Part shown: positions 22,451 to 36,222 of the stretch, piece by piece
Position numbering within the stretch: the first letter of the stretch is position 1
Layout of the letters: the number at the start of each line of letters is the position of its first letter
DNA from: Ligula intestinalis
Taxonomy: Eukaryota; Platyhelminthes; Cestoda; Diphyllobothriidea; Diphyllobothriidae
Length of the DNA: 64,000 nt
Reading direction: 5' to 3'
Assembly: GCA_036362985.1 (NCBI GenBank)
Contig: JAYGXS010000003.1
Span: 74,613,373 to 74,677,372 of the forward strand
Notes under the pieces: generated by a model
Database searches by the model: none
What the model was told of the DNA's origin: nothing
The model's input: the letters and a program-made list of their open reading frames with translations, nothing else
Made by a program: the position numbers and the translations under genes

Positions 22451-25400
22451 CAGCACAAGGAATGGGGACGGTCAACCCACATTCCCCTACGCTAAGGGGA
22501 AGAGGTCACCAAATTGCCTAATGGATGTGATCACATTTCTCGCTTTATAGCCCATATTAATAAGTTGACGAATACCACATATTTTGAACGAGCACTTTAT
22601 GGCCTATGAAAATATCATGAGTAAAAACGTTTTTAAAACCGAAAAATACCCTTTTTTCAAGTGTAAAATTTGTAGAAGACAATATTTGCCACCATACGCT
22701 TACAAATAATACTTTTTGGCATCGTCTCTACAAAGGCTATTTGAATTCGAAACTTGGTGCGAAATATGCATGGTACTTAAGTAGCCATTTTTACAGAGTA
22801 TGCTCTTTGCAAGTGTTCAGATCAACGATTTTTAAAAAGCCAGCATCCCTGCCAGACTTAAATATTTTCCGATTAGGCTACATGATAATCAACCTAAAAC
22901 CGATCGATAACATATTTCAAACTGTCGATTGATATTCAATGAGATAGGGAGTCTGCTGTACTGACTGCCATCTGCCCGACTGGTAATTGAGCTGGTCCTC
23001 AATCAGTTCATTAGACATACCACGCGGACACTAGATACCTAAATTTTCAAAAATATACCTATTAAGGCGACTGACACTAGTCTTATGCGGTCTCAGGCTT
23101 GACCTAACAGTGCCTCGCCAGTGGACACTGCCATTCGAGACAGCAACTCAATAGTATATGCACAATAAATTCCTCCTTGCTAATATAAGCAAAGATTCGA
23201 ATTTCTTAAAGATGCGACCACTGGAGCAAGAAGTTTATTGGCCAGAGGAAAGCATCCAGCACTGGCTGAAAAATCCATTGCTACGGCAAGAAACGTCTGG
23301 GTTGTTTACTGGATCTGGTACGGCTGTGGACAAAACTACTACGGCAGAGAAACCTGGAGAGTACTCCAGAGGTGAATGACTAAGAACGCGGAAGTGGTGA
23401 GTAGAGAAGGCGCTAGCAGTTAGGTTGCAGCTATCTCGACGGGAAACTGTCATATTTTCAACGTTAACGAGGCCAAAAAAGTCACAGGTGGTGGAAACCA
23501 CGTGACCCGCGAACTCCTCGTGTCATGGCTTTCAAGCTCGCATTTTTTCCTTCCTGTGATAGCAATGCAGGGTCGAGATGACCGAATAAGGTCTGGAGTG
23601 CAATGGCTAACATGCTCGTCTACGCATTCCACACACGACCTTATCCTCGCTTAAATGTGGGCCGTGCTTGCGCAGCATGTACAATGATACCCTGCCTTGC
23701 CGAAGTAACTCTAATGAGAAGGCAAGTTCGAAAATATCGGAAGTGACTGCGGGCGGAGTTACGCAGTCACAGAGGTAAACCTTCAATCGCACATGATCTG
23801 GTTTCCACTGTATGTACCGGGCCACACTGAGTGAGGTGGCTCAGCTGTCGCACCTGGGCTAGGCTCGAACGCAGACGACCATCACTCTCGACGATGTCCA
23901 CCATGCGCTTCAGCAGGTTGAAGCAGCGCGTTGACCCCCGCAGAATTATATTGAAAGCAGACTCGCGGGGAATCTACCCCACTCTCTCACCACTCCCATA
24001 CCGCACCCGATCTCAAGACAAAAGTTGAGAAGGCTAGGGATGTGGGAGGGTGCAGGCGGCTGGCGCGACCAACACTCAACACGCGTACCAACAGCACTCC
24101 TTGCTAGCTGGGATTCTGACTGGGAGCGCCATTAAGGCCTCATTAAGAAGGAGTCATTGAGCATGACTCTCAGTCCGCGGTAAGCCACTCCGCACAAAAG
24201 GATACACACGCTGGGCCGACTGCGGTGTCCAAGTTAACCCGCCAGCTGGCAAACTTCCAAGTCACGACTTTTAGCCCGCCGCGATAGCTTCAAACGCATC
24301 AGTCTGTTTATAGTGTGGAAAGAAATGCGCTGAGCGTCGACCTAATTCCCTCCCCCATCGCCAGCACCAGGCCACCATCTAGCTGATCGATCGCCTGAAG
24401 TGTGCTCGAACACACATACCCACATACAGGTGGTCCGAGGGCGTGGTCCAACTAATAAATTAAATTATTTTGAAAAAATAAACGAAAAATTGGCGAAAGA
24501 GAGCGATGTGTGCGTACCCAGCAGTTTGAGGAGTGTCCGGTGCAGCCGCCGATACATGCGTCGTCACACGTTGTTCTCAGACGAGGTCCGTCCATTAGGC
24601 AGTACCGGGAGGTATCGTCCTCACATTTGCTCCCTAAACAAAAAGATAAACAGACAAAAAGTGAATGGATGTACTTCGCCGATGTAGTAAAGGAACAATT
24701 AATTTCCTTTTTTTCTAGGAGATCAGAATTAGAGCCCGTGCAAAGAGTCCTCACATATGAAGATATGCTCGAATGGATCCGAGAAAGCAAAGGGATACCT
24801 AAATGACAATTTCCAGTTTGTTAGCTGTCATCAAACAGCCATACCCAATCTTAGACTAAACAGTATCATGAATGTGGTATTCAAGCAGTACCAACTTATG
24901 CAATGCCAAAGTCTCTCACAGGCGATTGCATCTCCTTACTTTTCAATTCGAGACTGCTCGGTCTTTGTAAACCCTATTTCTACTACGCAATGAGCCGAGC
25001 AGGAAGCAAGTGTGACGTTGTTTTGAGTCAGTTGAGAGCTAGTCATGCTGGGTTTGTGAAAAGGCCTCTGCGTTCACAAGCTGTCATGCACAGAGTCCCA
25101 AAAACACTCGCACAGTTATCACTTATAAGATCCAAGGATGCAAAAAAATACAGAGGTCTAACAATCTACGCACAACGCAATTCACCCAAACAGGGTTGAG
25201 CGCCGATAAGTTTAAAAACTCCCCCGCCAGAAGATAGACAAAAAAAATATCACTTGGGCGTCAGTTGAAGAATCCAAGCAAAAGTAGGTGAGGTAGGCAT
25301 ATTACAACTCACATTCAGGTACAGGCGTAAAACGTCAGATGACCGCAACTTCCATTCGAAAGGTCTCCTGCTCTTCTTTTGGTATATGAACGGGGGCTGG

Positions 25401-25948
25401 TTTTCGCCCTTAAATGTTAACCGAAATTGTGAAACACCTTTTCTATCAGGGAGGATAACTTATGTGGGATTTTAGTATTGGTTAGCATGCAACGCAATCC
25501 CGAGATATTTCAGCCACGACAGAATGCCGGCTTTGGAATGCACCTCTTTCCGGTTGCCTGCAAAAATACAACTTGGGGGACTTTTTGAGTAAATTTTAAT
25601 TTTCCCATTCATTAGAAATTTAATTTTACTTTAGAAAACTTGATCGAAAGTAATTATTAGATAGCAAGGCAACCTTTTTGAATTACCTGCTCGGAGAAAG
25701 GATATATATATATATATAAGCTTGAGCAAAGATATGTTACTTTCCAGATAATTTTGAGCCTCATCTACCTTTGCATATGTATGTAGGGTTTACGGTTTTG
25801 TACTTTCCATTTATGGAAGATCAGACTTTAGGCCAAAAAGAACAGCATACTGGACACATCGGCTGTATTGATGTGGATAGGATGAGTGAGTCCCGCAACC
25901 GACGTGTGAACCTTCGTTCGCTCACATCCATATTTCTGATTTAAACCG
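22451..25948. other. No gene recognised; scattered repeat fragments
   Basis: Holds the partner of the 1725-1830 repeat at about 23955-24065. A short piece of the SINE-like body lies at 24815-24850 (TTAGCTGTCATCAAACAGCC then ATACCC), and a TA microsatellite at 25702-25718. Frames such as 24510-24806 and 24903-25199 show no domain. Confidence 0.45.
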
Positions 25949-26120
25949 GCAAGTCAACAAGCTCGTGGCTCGATGGTTAGAGGGTTGAACTTCTAGCCAA
26001 TAAGGTCTCAATTTTTCAGCCTCAGATGGTGCACCTACTGGGAGTTTTGAGTGGCTGGCTGATGACGGCTAATAGGCCCGAATCGCCGACTCCAGTTTCT
26101 CTTATTTATGTTAGCAATGT
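25949..26120 (+). mobile_element. tRNA-related SINE-like repeat, complete copy
   Basis: Head CAAGCTCGTGGCTCGATGGT then TAGAGGG carries the A box. The B box is eroded (GGTCTCAATTT). The body reads GGCTGGCTGATGACGGCTAA then TAGGCC, and the tail CTCCAGTTTCTCTTATTTAT. It is joined directly to an inverted RTE-tail module (26121-26225), as at 11671-11945. Confidence 0.7.
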
Positions 26121-26225
26121 TATTTTCCCTTTAGTACTGGCCACTGTGTGACTGCTGGCGGGGCTCCAAGGCAGGACAGAAGGAGGGAGTCCCTTAACCA
26201 ACCATTGGTGAGCATCTGCCAACGC
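26121..26225 (-). repeat. RTE-tail module attached to the SINE-like repeat
   Basis: Contains CTGGCCACTGTGTGACTGCT then GGCGGGGCTCCAAGGCAGGA, and the GGTGAGCATC end. It is the reverse complement of the module at 7128-7250. Confidence 0.65.
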
Positions 26226-26764
26226 GGACTACACATGTTTCATAGTTCATAGGGGGAGCACTAGTAAACAGATAGATACAGTAGCACACAAATGCACATT
26301 GAATAAATTCATTATTATACATTTCAGGACCTCAAGACACGCTTTCTTTGAGTATAAAATTTGAAGGGGGATATGATTCGCAACCAAAAAAGCATAAAAA
26401 AGGTTGATGGTGCACGTTTGCCCTAAAGAGCATTGATGGGAAACACACATCATTTACAGGTTCCCGAAAAGGAGTGCATTTCGAAACCGGCATCCTAGAA
26501 TGACTGCAATACCTCCAGATGATGTTGCATGCTAATATCTTTTACAATTCCACTTTGGTACTCCTTCCTCACTGACAAAGAATTTCAGAAAGTTGGTTGA
26601 TAGTTCATGCGATGGGTCACTGTCGTTGTATATGTGCAATACTTTGAACATTAATACGAACCATGCACTGGTTTACCAACCTCTTCTCCACCGACTTTGG
26701 ATCGCTGGCATTTATAGTTGCCGCCGCAGAGCCCTGGTCTCGACTAGGATCGCCTATTTACACC

Positions 26765-26960
26765 GTCTTGCCTGTGTCACGTTGGCCCTTTCTGCTTCTG
26801 CATATTCATTCTCGTAGGTCGACTAACAACACGCTTTAACCTGTCCCGGTTCTCTATTTGTGTAGGCGTACGTGTGTGTTCTTCCAAACCCTTCTCTCGT
26901 CTCCTCCTTCCATGCATAGTTTTGACATGTGCGCACACTAGATCCTCGCCATCTCCAAAC
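26765..26960 (+). repeat. Dispersed repeat, copy a
   Basis: Shares ordered blocks with 28095-28320: GTTGGCCCTTTCTGC against GTTGGCCCCTTCTCC; CATTCATTCTCGTA against GCTCATTCTCGTA; and CTTCCATGCATAGT then GTGCGC against CTTCTATGCATAAT then GTGCGC. A third, shorter echo lies at 28575-28615. Confidence 0.5.
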
Positions 26961-28094
26961 TCACCGCCCCACCCCATCTTTTCCTGACCTGCCTCTTTGC
27001 TCCACCTCTAGACCCCAGGACCGAGGAAAACGAAGATTGGTGCAAAGATGAGAGACAAGATGGTGCTGCGACCGAATTTTGAAACCCACACCGAAGGAAA
27101 GATACCACCAGGTTGACATCACATCCCCCTGACAACTGCGACGATTTTTTGCTACTTGATTCTCAGTGCGCATCCTGACTTGATGCTGCTACACGCCACC
27201 CCACTGATCAACAGCTAGCCTGATCACGATCATGACCGACTACAGCCCTCTCTGCCGTCAAAAAACCGTCACAAGACGTGCAACGTTCACGGCATGCATT
27301 TTTAGGATAGGTCTGGGAATACAGATTTTTCGAAAGTGGGGACTCGCTGAACTCTGCCATCGATTTCATCGTAGGAGATTTTCTTCACTGTGTTATTCTT
27401 AGTTCGCCATATTTTCCAATATTTGTTGACTATTGTTTTAAAGTGACGAATCTATGGCAGACGGAAAATACTCTGCCTACCATACTTCTCATTTCTGCTG
27501 TTTATATAATTGCTCACACAGAGTACCGGCGAAACATGTGTCTGGTTCTTTTAGCTAGTACCTAAGCTGTTAGTATGGTAAGTTACAACATCAATATATA
27601 CTACTAAAGACTGTCCATTAGAAGCAAGTGCATATTTCGCAGTGGATGACGGATTTTAACCCAAATATATACTTAAAATTTCGGTCTACGCCTATAGACC
27701 TTAAACATAAACTGATGTATGCCACGAACAGAAATAAATATCTCAGGAAATTGAAGGCAGAATACCAACTGTCCACATTATATTTATTGCACTACGGTAC
27801 TAAGTTTTTTACGGCAGGGCCTTACATGCAACATAATTTTATGTATTTATTTATTTATTTAAAAGCTAATATTACGCCCGAGGAGAATCACCTTTTAGGG
27901 AATAAGTGTGCGTAACGCCCAGCCCAATACTTCTACAACACGTTTGGTGTGTTTGTTTCGCATGGCGCAGTTCCAGCCTATTATTCCAAATCATCCATTA
28001 TCTCCATCGACTGTGGGTTGCCTGGTGAAAGCTGCTGCCTCAGAAAACTAGGACGGTTTGCTTACATCTGGTCTCCTCCCAAATAACATCGCCT

Positions 28095-28320
28095 TGGGGC
28101 CGTCATGTTGGCCCCTTCTCCCTGCGTATGCTCATTCTCGTATCTTGACAAAAACAACAAGTTTTGAGCAGCCCCACCATCTCTGAATGTGCGTGCGCGC
28201 GTTTTTCTTCAACCTTTCTCTCTCTCTCACTAGCCCTACTTGCCTATCCTACTCTCACCCACTTCCTTCTATGCATAATGTGCCCCCGTGCGCTCATAAT
28301 CATTCGAACGGACGGCCCCT
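28095..28320 (+). repeat. Dispersed repeat, copy b
   Basis: Partner of 26765-26960, with an internal (TC)n expansion near 28215. Confidence 0.5.
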
Positions 28321-28869
28321 TAGAGCCTCCCTCACTCCTTGCCCACATCCCTCCCTTCTCTGTCCCTCCTACCCACGTTTAATCACCTCCTGCCCCCTTT
28401 CCGTCCCTTATTTCTTTGTGCCACCTTCAAACCCCTCAATTTTGTAAACCAAAGAACTGTGTGTAGACGATAAACAAAAGCAGCACTGCGACAGCCTGTT
28501 GACACTCGGGTGAGCAGCCCTCTGTGCGCCTTCTCATCAAACTATTAATTAGGATACGACCGTATCCTGCGATTTCCTTCTCCCTCTGCGTCTATACTGG
28601 TTCTCGACACCCCCGAATCGCAAGCTAGCTTGAGCATAATAAGGGCTGGTTTGCTTCTCCTCGAGAATCAAGGGAAAAACCGCAAAACCAAAACTGCCCT
28701 TTGTGAGACAACAGGATGCCGGGGAAAGCCTGTCTGGCTTTGTGCTCTTTGTCTTCATGCAAAAATACAACGGATCATGTTGCAGATGCGTTTGAACAAG
28801 TGGGGAGCTGCATCAGTATTCTGCAGTTGTCATGGAGAAGCACACCCACAAAAATATTGGGATTAGACA

Positions 28870-29000
28870 GCACGCCTAGGCGCAGACTCACACCGCGTCC
28901 GATCCTGCCAGCGGTCTTCTTGATTTCGACCAAAACACCGAGCACATATGGATAGGGGAGCGAGGAAGAGTGCGATAGATGCCTCGCAAGTCTACTGCTA
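28870..29000 (+). repeat. Dispersed repeat shared with 41450-41640, 45730-45800 and 49365-49450
   Basis: Runs AGGCGCAGACTCACACCGCG, later GAGCGAGGAAGAGTGCGATA then GATGCCTCGCAAGTCTACTG. The 41.5-kb copy has AGACGCAGGCTCATGCCGCG and GAGCGAAGAGAGAGTGTGTA followed by TGCAATGCAAGTCCACTATC in the same order. Confidence 0.5.
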
Positions 29001-32000
29001 TTATTAACGTATTCACGCGCAAGTTATCACCCCTGTGCCCATCAAGAGTTGGGGCACATGGTAGGCACAGTCAGAAATGACGATCAACTTGTCGCAGGTT
29101 TCCGAGGAAATGTCCGTTGGAATTTTGGGGCTGCTCTACAAAAACCTATTTTATACACTTGAGTTCAAGTCAGTGTCGATAGAAGAGAATAAACGAGTTC
29201 CAGACAATAGTCCAGAAGAAGATGCGATCATGGGAACAAGAATTTTATTTACCCGTCGTTACGGATCCCGTCGAGAATCCGAATGCATAGGTACAGTACT
29301 AATCTGCGCATGTTTTACTCATCGAAATCGCGGCAATGCGGCAGAATGCAAAGTGTCAAGACATCACCGCTCCAATTCAAACCCCAAGCAGTGGGTACAG
29401 CGGTTGATAATTATAGTATGCATGCAGATGACGGCTAGGAACTATGAATATCTTCGATCTGCACATGTGTCACCCCAATCTGCGCATGTATCACACTATT
29501 TTGTTGTTACCTATAATTAAGGATTCTCGACAAAATCCGAAACGTCAGGGAAATAAAATTCTTGCTTCAGTGATCGCCGCTTCTTCTGCTTTTCAAGTCA
29601 TTCCAGTAATAATTTAATGAGCATTTATTGTCATATTATCATGCAGAGTTCCGATACCAGAAACCGCAAAAATGACCAACAGCTGACGACGAATTCGGGA
29701 AACTTAGTCTCACGAAGAACACGAAAAAAATCAGAATTGTAATGACAGTATTTTTCGTTATTGACAACGATAATGGACACCTGCCTTCGACGTGCTTTTT
29801 ATATCACAGGTTTTTTCCCTACTTGATTGCATTAATTTGCGCTAAGGTGGAACGCAAAGTAACTCCTTTCACTACTGACCAATGGCGTACTGGAATAGGA
29901 CAGAGGTTACAACGCTGATGAGTGTTTAGTTTTCCTAAATCAAGTTCATTCATACTTGTTTGGTTTACCAACCACATTTATATCGCAGAATTGCCATAAA
30001 TGTGTACTATAAATCCTTTAAAAATTGTCCCCACACAATCACAGCTGCAATAGAGCCCTTGAACTAAATTATCTATAAGTCTTTCGGGGGATCAGAGATG
30101 TGTCCTCAGAGATACCTGCAGGTTGATAAAAGGTTGCGTGCCGGACATAAAACCTGATGAAACTTCTGATACAGTGCGGCATGAGTGGGGATGTCGAATC
30201 ACACAAAAATTTAATAACCAGCGCCTGTAGCCCCAGTTCTTTACAGAGCACTGGGGCACTTTGATGCTATCACTGGTGCGGCCAGAGGCGTGCTGGTGGC
30301 TTTCCCAGCCGAAGGGGTTATATTTGCGTGTGGTCAGACAACTCCAGACCCTGGCAATTCGCAGCATCTGGTATTTTAATGCATGTTTATTGAGAAGGCT
30401 ATGCTTTCAGAACCGAGACTATGCCGCTTCGACGTCCAGCATAGGTATCAGCCGACAGTTGCGAACGATGAGGCCCACAATGTGCCTATTGCGGAGTGGG
30501 CACAAAAGCAGCGACTTGCGCAGCTTCTATCACAGTCGCTCCTCCTTTACCCAATTTACGCCGCTGACAAGAGTGTCAAGATGATCAAAGGTGGGCTCCG
30601 ATGCACTGATTTACACCTACGCATGTCATACACGACAGGATCTCTTTAGAGCAGAATGGGATTTCATAAAAACGAACGGTTTAAATATAATCTAAGCAGA
30701 AGGGCTATAGAGTTCGCGACAGAAAAGCCATTGCAGCCTGACTGTCAGTCATGAGGAGGACCAAGTTATTCCATTAGTTTGCAGCTCTCAAGGCTGCTTA
30801 GTAAGCATACACCGAGCACCCTGCCGGCCCATCGTGGCAGCCCCATAAATCCCCCCCCCCACACTCTGCCTGCCTTCTCCCCCGGGAAAATGTCAGGACA
30901 GTCAACTAGCCATGATTCTAGAGCTGCGGTCGCTTCTACTGATAAGCGGTGAGGTAAGCCTACCAACGCCGACGTTGTGGAATGTGGGCACGCAGTCATT
31001 TATTATACTTGCAGGCTGATCACAACACCGACCGAGAGGGAGCGCGTCGGAAACAGAAGCGTGGGGAATGCAGGTGCTGATCGGCCACCGCGTGCCGCGT
31101 CTTTCTAAGCGCTCTGCCTAACGCCGTTAAGTTTGGTCCCCTACCGCCCCCAAGTTGCATTACAAATTCACCCTTTGTCTGTGGGATATTTTGCTAGAAC
31201 ATAATCACAGCCTTCTCCATGCCTACAAGGCCCACGTAGCCATTTCGGGAAAACGGTTTCTGTTCTAGCTGTTTATTGTATTCACGGCTGCTGGTAGACG
31301 GGTCTTCAGTTAAAGTTAGCTACAAAATATGCACATGTGCGGCTGATTAATAGGCAATGACGAACCGAGTTGTGGTGCACCGACCGACTACTAGAATACC
31401 TTAAGATTCGGATGCCGAATTTGACCGTTAACCGCCAAGTTATAAGATTCCCGTCACTGCCACCCTTTCAACGCCAATTAAGACCGCCTCGAGGGTTGGT
31501 TTGGGGCTCGTCTGTGTTGAAAACTCCCAAAATACCCCGCGAAAAGTAAATTCACAAGAGAGCATTGCGAAGCGCGTTAGGAAAGCGGCAAAAACCGGCG
31601 TGTTCCGCAAACTTGACCCATTCATGAATAACCCTTGACTGAGGTCAAGGAATCGGAATGTTCTGCACAAGGCCGCCTATTCCGCCAAGGACAGGTCAGG
31701 GGCCTTCCGACTGTCGTCCGAATTCAGCACAGGGCTTATGGTAATTGTAATGCCGAATGGCTGTGAAACGATATCCACTTTCGATTTGTTTTCCCCTCAC
31801 AAAGACTCGTTAGGTCAAAGTCGATGGGGGAGTGTTTCTTATTTTCGTACTCACATTTAATTACGCATGCCGTCCACATTCCTCTTTGGAAAAGTTTGAA
31901 ATGTGGAAGCGTAGGAACTTGGCACGGTCGCCAGACGGTTAGTACATTTCATGGAATCCCCAGTAAACCTATGGATATGTTAGCTGTGAAAGTGGACGAC

Positions 32001-35000
32001 ATTGGGAAGGATTCATTCAATGTTGACTTCTATCAGACATTATCGTTTGGATATTGCCTGTGAATTTGAATGGTTTTGTGTCTTCTGGCTAAAACCTAAA
32101 CAAACCATCAAGTATCTGCGACATCAAAACCGTAACTATCACTAAAAACTAAATCACGCGCAAATAATCATAATATAGAGTACCTGGTGGACCTCTGTCG
32201 AACTGTCGCGAGAAATAACTCGACCATCCTGTCACTTCTGTTTACAGAAACATCGGTATAACTGACGAATTATGACGTACTCCAGTATTCAAGCCCAAGT
32301 AGTAGGAGTGGTTTAAACGCCTCCTCAGGTTTTCAGATGTAATTTTCTCTGAAAATCTTGACCATATACAAGCAGATCCGAGTGTCTGGAGAAAGCCCTA
32401 CCTCTCACAACTAAGATACCCTTTCCACTACGGACATTAGAACGTCTGAGCACCAAGCCGTACGATCTCGTGTGGGAATGAAAGCTGGATAGGAATGTGG
32501 TTTAGCTCGGAAATATCTTCGACTGCGACTTTATTTGAGGGGGGGGCATCTTCGTTTCTTCGATAGAGACCGCGTCACCATCACTGTTCCTTCTGGAAGG
32601 CTAGATTTAAGCCCAAGATGGGTGCTAGTGACATTTAGACCGCAGATTTCGATTGAATCCACCGTGTGCTTCACAGCATAGTGGCAAAAAGACGATGAGT
32701 TGTGCATGTGTTAGCTTGGTGTCTGGAGACTTGCGCTGTATCTATCGCAAGTCCTCATCCTTTCCCACCTAGGCCCCGTGTCGCGGCTGAGTAAAGAAAA
32801 ATGAACTCGAGAAAGGGTTCAAGTGGCTGGCATGACAGAAACCCTCTCCCCCTTCGCGCGCCGCCACACCCGGCTCTTCTCCCACGCAAAGAATTGCTGC
32901 TGACAATGAGCTTTCGGTTACTTTATCAATCGCAAAGGGGAGACAAATTGGCATCCACGCTGGCTGTGCACTTATGACCTTTTCCGTGCGATTCCACGGT
33001 CTCACAAACGGTTCACTACTATCGTTTAAAGTTCCTTAGCTTGAGACGCTGTCAGTGAAATTAGGAGGGAAGTTGAAAGTCGTCATTCCACTTTTCGAAA
33101 CTCCCTACTTCGCTTAACGCATTAAAATACTGGACGTCCGGCCGAAAGGAATACTTTTTATCTACGAACAAATGTTTCCTATTTTAAAACTATTTTAGGA
33201 GTTTCGTCGGAAATCCGCTTCCGCTCGTGGGTCAGTCGGCAGAGAGACCGGATTCTTTGATGTTTTCTTTTCGAAATACCCTGCGGACCAGAACTTTTTT
33301 GCCCATTTAGTTAATTTTAAGTCGTCCTACTGAAACTCCTGTATCTCGTTTGATCTCAGTCACACTCCAGCCATTGGTAGCAGTCATTCTGACAACGCTT
33401 AGCTCCTATAGGATTTCACGTACCGTTTTTCTGACCCATGTGGAATCTCTTATTTAATCAAACACGAGCCGGCGATTCCGACCCCAAAACATTTTGAAAT
33501 TCAGCCTAGCTGCACGACACAACGCTTAATCGGTGAGCCGTGTGTCTAAATGCAGCTGCCTGATCAAATTACTGTCGTCAGTGTTTCGAATAAAATGAGA
33601 GAGTTTGTTGGAAATGACATGAAATTGATTTTCTATTTTGCTTAATTTGAATGATGGATTTGAAATCGGAACAACAGAAAATTCAACTCGATAGGCATAA
33701 TTGCAGACGCATAAATACCATTTTCGATCTCAGTAATTCCTTCGACACTCGTCAACCAGCCTTAAAGTGCCGTTAGGCAAGAGTTCTAATGTGCTCCTAG
33801 GACGCCTCATAGAATTCATTCAGATACGCGCACACACTGCCTTTATGTAATGTGCACATGTGTTGACCTGGCGGTCGGCAGTGTGTACACAACAGCTGTT
33901 CCACTGCGTGTGCACTTCGTCAACCGTCCCCTGCATTTTCCTCATTTCAAGGACGTTGTCTGCCAATCATGATCGTAGCCTTGATGTACCATGTGCGGAA
34001 ACTAATGCCGCTTTGCGCCTCGCTTGATTCTCACGGAAAGAAAGAGAGTTCCACACATTCAGCGAAACCGATGCCAACCGCGTATGTTTGCAACTTCACC
34101 CGAATTGTGTAGATTTTTAAAAAAAACATCATAGACTAAATACGTAGACAAGATTTCCATGCAGAAGATGACCTTATGGAACTCTCAGCATCGTCAACTG
34201 TGTGCCATAATATCAAATAAAATTCAGCCAGTGACTTTCCCTCGAAAGACGCTCCTATCGGCTCTAAAGAGCAACACTCTCCCTTCGACTGTCCTCAAAT
34301 GTACCTATTAACGAAAGTATTGTCTCTGAAAAGGCTGCATTAAAACGCGTATCTCATTGAAAATGTGCCTACTTGCAAAAGGGGTAGTTGCAAAAACACA
34401 AAAGCGCTACCCGATAAATATATAAAGGGTCAAAAACCTTTTAAAAAATTTGTTGTTCGCCGGTTCCTTCGTTCGAGTGTTGAAAGTATGGCAAATGTTC
34501 CTATTACATTCTCACGCCCATATGCCGAAGCGGGTGACCTCTGATTAGGTAGCGGGAGTCACGACCGGGTTACCACCTCAATCCACTAGCAACTTTATTG
34601 TTCCCCTTCCCCTGACAATGTTCGGTTCTCTATGTTAGTGCCTGTTCACTAGCTCTATAGGCTCTTCGAAGAGGCAGTTTCTTTCAGGAAAGCGGTTGAT
34701 CTGTATATACCTATGTGGATAAATACCGGATCTGTGGCAGCCGAGAATTGGTGCTTTCGAACAACCCGACAGACCCCGTTAAGGGACCATGAGCTTTGTT
34801 TATGGGTGTGATTGTTTACGTTTCTGGTCCCAGCTACCGGTCTGGACTCTGCTTTGCTGGATGAAGGCAGAAGTGAAAAACAGCACTGGCTCGATTCATC
34901 CGCGCCTCGATCGATATCATCCTGGAGGGCCACACTTTATAAGCGCCGGATTTTTTTTCCAAGGAAAATTATGTTCATTGGAGGCTTACATTTAGTTTAT

Positions 35001-35065
35001 TTCTTACTTACCTCTTCAGGAATCAAACCATACCCTATAGTATATATTTTTTTAATTTAAAATAT

Positions 35066-35241
35066 CTTTTCCTGGTGCAAATTTGAAGATTGCATAAACA
35101 GCAGAATTTAAAGGATCCATAAATTTTTATTGTGTATTTTGTAAAGCTTCTTTTCCCTGGGGAAAATTTGAACACTGTATAAACAGCAAAATTTAATGGA
35201 TCCATAAATTTCGAGAGGGCTCTTCAGTTGCCACCCCTCAT
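35066..35241 (+). repeat. Left arm of inverted repeat at assembly gap
   Basis: The last 50 or so bases, ending TTGCCACCCCTCAT, are the near-perfect reverse complement of the start of 35642-35700. A second block (TTTGAAGATTGCATAAACAG then CAGAATTTAAAGGATCC) pairs with 35783-35830. Within the arm the two blocks are also diverged direct repeats of each other, about 85 bases apart. Confidence 0.85.
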
Positions 35242-35641
35242 NNNNNNNNNNNNNNNNNNNNNNNNNNNNNNNNNNNNNNNNNNNNNNNNNNNNNNNNNNN
35301 NNNNNNNNNNNNNNNNNNNNNNNNNNNNNNNNNNNNNNNNNNNNNNNNNNNNNNNNNNNNNNNNNNNNNNNNNNNNNNNNNNNNNNNNNNNNNNNNNNNN
35401 NNNNNNNNNNNNNNNNNNNNNNNNNNNNNNNNNNNNNNNNNNNNNNNNNNNNNNNNNNNNNNNNNNNNNNNNNNNNNNNNNNNNNNNNNNNNNNNNNNNN
35501 NNNNNNNNNNNNNNNNNNNNNNNNNNNNNNNNNNNNNNNNNNNNNNNNNNNNNNNNNNNNNNNNNNNNNNNNNNNNNNNNNNNNNNNNNNNNNNNNNNNN
35601 NNNNNNNNNNNNNNNNNNNNNNNNNNNNNNNNNNNNNNNNN
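35242..35641. other. Assembly gap, 400 N
   Basis: Exactly 400 undetermined bases. Open frames drawn through it are artefacts. Confidence 0.99.
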
Positions 35642-35835
35642 ATGAGGGGTGGCAACTGAAGAGCCCTCTCGAAATTTATGGATCCATTCAATTTCGCTGT
35701 TTATACAGTGTTCAAATTGTGTATTTTCTCATAAGTCACTCACGTTATACAGCGAGAGGAAGCAGCTGACGAGCACTCGCTAACTTTATGGATTCATTAA
35801 ATTCTGCTGTTTATGCAATCTTGAAATTTCAACTT
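35642..35835 (-). repeat. Right arm of inverted repeat at assembly gap
   Basis: Begins ATGAGGGGTGGCAACTGAAG and reads as the reverse complement of the left arm through ATGGATCC and GCTGTTTATACAGTGTTCAA. After a non-matching middle, a second complementary block follows at 35783-35830. Confidence 0.85.
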
Positions 35836-36222
35836 CTACAAAGTATTCAACTTTCCGTGGTGTGACTGCAAACTGTCATGCGTTCTGGGGACAAAAAGCC
35901 CACTTACATGGAGGCGCAAACGGGCAATTTGCTGAGACCTCATCGCGAGGGTAAGGGGGGGGGAGGATGCCTGAAATCGACGCGTCACGGTATCTAAATT
36001 AGCTGAGATCCGCGTCTCATGCAAACCGGCACGGTAATTCGACCACAGTGCATCCTTCTCTATGCTGAAAGCACGTTTACTGATTCCTGTCAACGTTTTG
36101 CTAGCTTTACGCTGCCGCCGGATATGGAACAGGTTGGTCAAGTTGGACTTTCCTAGCATATTCAATTGTCTTAACTGATCACATTGACTGATAATGGTAG
36201 ACTTTTGCTTGCAGCAAAGCAC
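35836..36222 (-). other. Unassigned 128-codon open frame, possible exon
   Basis: An open frame on the minus strand with a basic stretch (H-I-R-R-Q-R-K-A-S-K) and no family I recognise. A good donor-like GTAAGT lies at 35907-35902, on a codon boundary after R-L-R-L-H. If this is an exon it would end at 35908 rather than at the stop. No clear acceptor was identified, no neighbour supports it, and a poly-C/G run interrupts it. It may be chance. Confidence 0.2.

Larger units (their letters stand above)
26226..35065. other. No gene recognised; long repeat-littered stretch
   Basis: Contains a dispersed repeat present twice (26765-26960 and 28095-28320) and a (TTTA)n run at 27844-27861. A repeat at 28870-29000 is shared with 41450-41640. 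A fragment at 30580-30650 belongs to the ACGCGTG family, and there is a poly-C run near 30850. The longest frames (29077-29520 plus, 31670-31440 minus) show no recognisable domain, targeting signal or supported splice sites. Confidence 0.45.

Noticed and set aside
29077..29520. 147-codon plus frame
   Set aside because: No domain or signal recognised, isolated in repeat-rich DNA; could be chance.
35224..35691. Long open frames on both strands across the N block
   Set aside because: They consist almost wholly of undetermined bases; artefact of the assembly gap.
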